Assembly (NCBI RefSeq): GCF_050947335.1
Contig: NC_134993.1
Location: 13,702,001-13,766,000, forward strand
DNA: 64,000 nt
Reading direction: 5' to 3'
From: Megachile rotundata
Lineage: Eukaryota; Arthropoda; Insecta; Hymenoptera; Megachilidae
Of the stretch, positions 61,801-64,000 are shown one piece after another. The notes under the pieces are model-generated. The model did no database searches. It was given only the letters and a program-made list of their open reading frames with translations, and was not told the origin of the DNA. How positions within the stretch are numbered: the first letter of the stretch is position 1; each line of letters begins with the position of its first letter. A program made the translations under genes and the position numbers.

Positions 61801-63374
61801 ATTTTGAAAATGGAATTTAAAACTTTCAATTTCAGATTTTCCTAATGGATAATTTTAAAGTGCAACTTGACATCTTTAGGTATCGATAATTATCTCAAAG
61901 TTTCCCTATCCGAAATTCATAGTCACACAAAACCACTATATCGCAATCACCAAATTGCAATAGCGTCTGCAATGACATATGAACCAATCATGCGAACGTT
62001 TCTTAATGGAATTTTAATGCTGTGTCTAGCCGATCGGTTCTTATCAACGAAAGTTAATCCATCCGAATGGAATAACGTTTAAGGTAGTTCATAGATCAAC
62101 GAAGAGCTTAATAGCGTTAACAGTTAGACGTCGCGCTCGTAAAACGACGCGACTAATGTTCCTAACGACTGTCTCCGTAGGGACACTTTTCTAGAACTCG
62201 TGCGAAGTCTGTTTACCGGGATGAAGGGAGAAAAATAACCGCGGAGAATGGAAAAACGGTGCAGTACGCGAGGCGCGAGAACAAATCGAGATGGTATTTC
62301 TTTGGCTTATCCTGCGCTTTTGCCTTTCGTTCGCTGCACCTTCTTAAAGCTTCAATTTAAAACGGGGTAAAATTGAATCTCCTTACGTAATTAATCTCTC
62401 TACCGTTTGCGGAAAAACGCGCGGTTTAAATTCATTTATTTACGGTCTACGACATATTTCAAAGGAACGTATCAAATCAGGTTGAAACCGCGTTCTTGTC
62501 CACGATGTCTTTACACAGTCTCGTTTATCTTCGTACATTGGAAAAATGATCTGTGCGAGATGCATTTTTGTTTCGAATCAATAACTTCTCGGTTCGATTC
62601 TCGCGAGCAATAACTTTCGCCCACAGCTCCTTGGAGCTATTTTATCGCTCGCCAATATGGTCAATACGATTTCCGAACGGTTTATTACTCTCCACCCTCT
62701 TACGATATTTTGAAACGTTATAGAGAACGACTGCATCGAACATTATCGATAAACTTCGTCCAATTACAAACGGTAATTTAATAGAACAAACAGTGCCAAA
62801 TAGAAAAGAATTACGAAATGTTCGATAAGATGTTACAAAGCATTCGTTGCATAAGTTCGAATTTTTCGAACACGAACGTTGGAGTCACGCAATCGCAGCG
62901 ATTGTCACTAATTGTTTTTCTGGAGAAGCTGTAGAGATAGCCGCACGCGACTACCGAGGGCAACGATAACTTTGTGCATTGTCACTGCTCGATAAAACTA
63001 TCGGAGAAATTTGAGCCGTAATCGAGAGGGCGCGATTAAAAGTGCAGCGTGAAAATGCACTTTGCCTTTTATTGCATAGCTATAATCACTAATCTTCCTC
63101 TTCCTGTTGCATTAGGCCTGGCTAACAGTTGCATAATGTAGGGATAAGACGAAACGACCAAACCACCGGTGCACGACATTATTACGGACAACTATTGTTT
63201 CCTGGACAAGTATCATTATTTAGTAGCCGCTAGTAGTTAAATCATATTAGTCAGCGTTATCGCGAAGCGTCATTAGCTCCATTGCTGTTATGGATGCATA
63301 TCGAAAGCGCCTTTCGGGGTGGAAACAAGTTTTTAACTCGTATTCGAATTGTTAAAATATTAATTATATAATAA
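61801..63374 (-). other. unique part of UGT gene B intron 1
   Basis: No minus-strand exon with signal peptide or the SHW motif found, so exon 1 is not here. Short frames only. Confidence 0.5.
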
Positions 63375-64000
63375 TAATTTGAGGATATGGGGATTTTCGT
63401 ATACAGAGACTTTTGCATACAGGCATTTGGAGCTAGTGACTTTTAAAATCCAGATTTTTGGTCCTCTAGAGATTTTTATATAGGGATTTGGGATCTAGGG
63501 ATTTTTTTTCGAATTTAGTGATTTTTTCGAATCTAGGATTTTTTTCAAATCTAGAGTTCTGGCCCTTTAGAGATTTTAATATTGGGATTTGGGATCTAGG
63601 GATTTTTTTCGAATTTCGTGATTTTTTCGAATCTAGGGATTTTTCCAAATCTGGGCATTTTTCAAATCTGGAGTTTTGATCCTTTAGAGATTTTAATATT
63701 GGGATTTGGGATCTAGGGATTTTTTTCGAATTTCGTGATTTTTTCGAATCTAGGGATTTTTCCAAATCTTAGCATTTTTCAAATTTAGAGTTTTGGTCCT
63801 TTAGATATTTTGATATTGGGATTTGGGATCTAGGGATTTTTTTCGAATTTAGTGATTTTTTTCGAATCTAGGGATTTTTCCAAATCTTGGCATTTTTCAA
63901 ATCTAGAGTTTTGGTCCTTTAGATATTTTGATATTGGGATTTGGGATCTAGGGATTTTTTTTCGAATTTAGTGATTTTTTTCGAATCTAGGGATTTTTCC
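63375..64000 (+). repeat. minisatellite with ~117-bp higher-order unit, cut by window end
   Basis: The landmark TTTTGGTCC (or variant) lies at 63457, 63556, 63672, 63789 and 63908: spacings 99, 116, 117 and 119 bp. Consensus (TTTAGAGATTTT, ATATTGGGATTTGGGATCTA, TTCGAATCTAGGGATTTTT) is nearly that of the array at 54780-55616. Confidence 0.93.

Noticed and set aside
60899..64000. Exon 1 of UGT gene B
   Set aside because: Searched for a minus-strand frame with a signal peptide and an SHW-type motif; none present, so exon 1 is placed outside the window.

Overview
This window looks like nuclear DNA of an insect, probably a bee, ant or wasp (Hymenoptera). The reasons are: AT-rich sequence with long introns; two UDP-glycosyltransferase (UGT) genes with an insect-type five-exon structure and a C-terminal membrane anchor; a decayed mariner transposon; and a (CCTAA)-rich array resembling the insect telomere motif TTAGG. 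The species cannot be named from the sequence alone.

Gene content is low. On the minus strand, 48.7-54.4 kb holds a complete UGT gene (five exons, 525 codons, all splice phases consistent). 58.5-60.9 kb holds exons 2-5 of a second UGT in the same orientation; its first exon must lie beyond base 64000. On the plus strand I see the start of an unrecognised gene: a weak non-coding exon candidate ending at 6145, an exon with an in-frame stop followed by ATG at 28090-28141, and a coding exon at 47954-48071. If these belong together, introns of about 20 kb separate them, and the UGT pair lies antisense inside or just beyond the next intron.

By my boundaries about two fifths of the window is tandem repeat. 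Some two dozen arrays of 0.3-1.8 kb fall into two superfamilies. The first is a G-rich/C-rich minisatellite with a unit of about 16-17 bp around the core ATCTAGGGATTT. It occurs on either strand, is organised into array-specific higher-order units (79, 100, 117, 126, 176 bp and others), and often fits the canonical G-quadruplex pattern. The second is a CpG-rich 15-bp satellite built around ACGCGT with a strict 255-bp (17 x 15) higher-order unit. It is present at 1-1029, inverted at 2352-2865, and at 42745-44530, with a diverged relative in intron 4 of the first UGT. There are also an unrelated 40-bp array, a 1.3-kb foldback (palindromic) element at 3084-4373, and the mariner remnant at 22314-22520.

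The most notable observation is that three arrays are each bounded by a perfect direct duplication of otherwise single-copy sequence (31, 23 and 14 bp). This suggests the arrays enter or form at staggered breaks rather than only growing from local sequence. Open reading frames inside arrays are best explained by the repeat unit lacking stops, because they are open on both strands.
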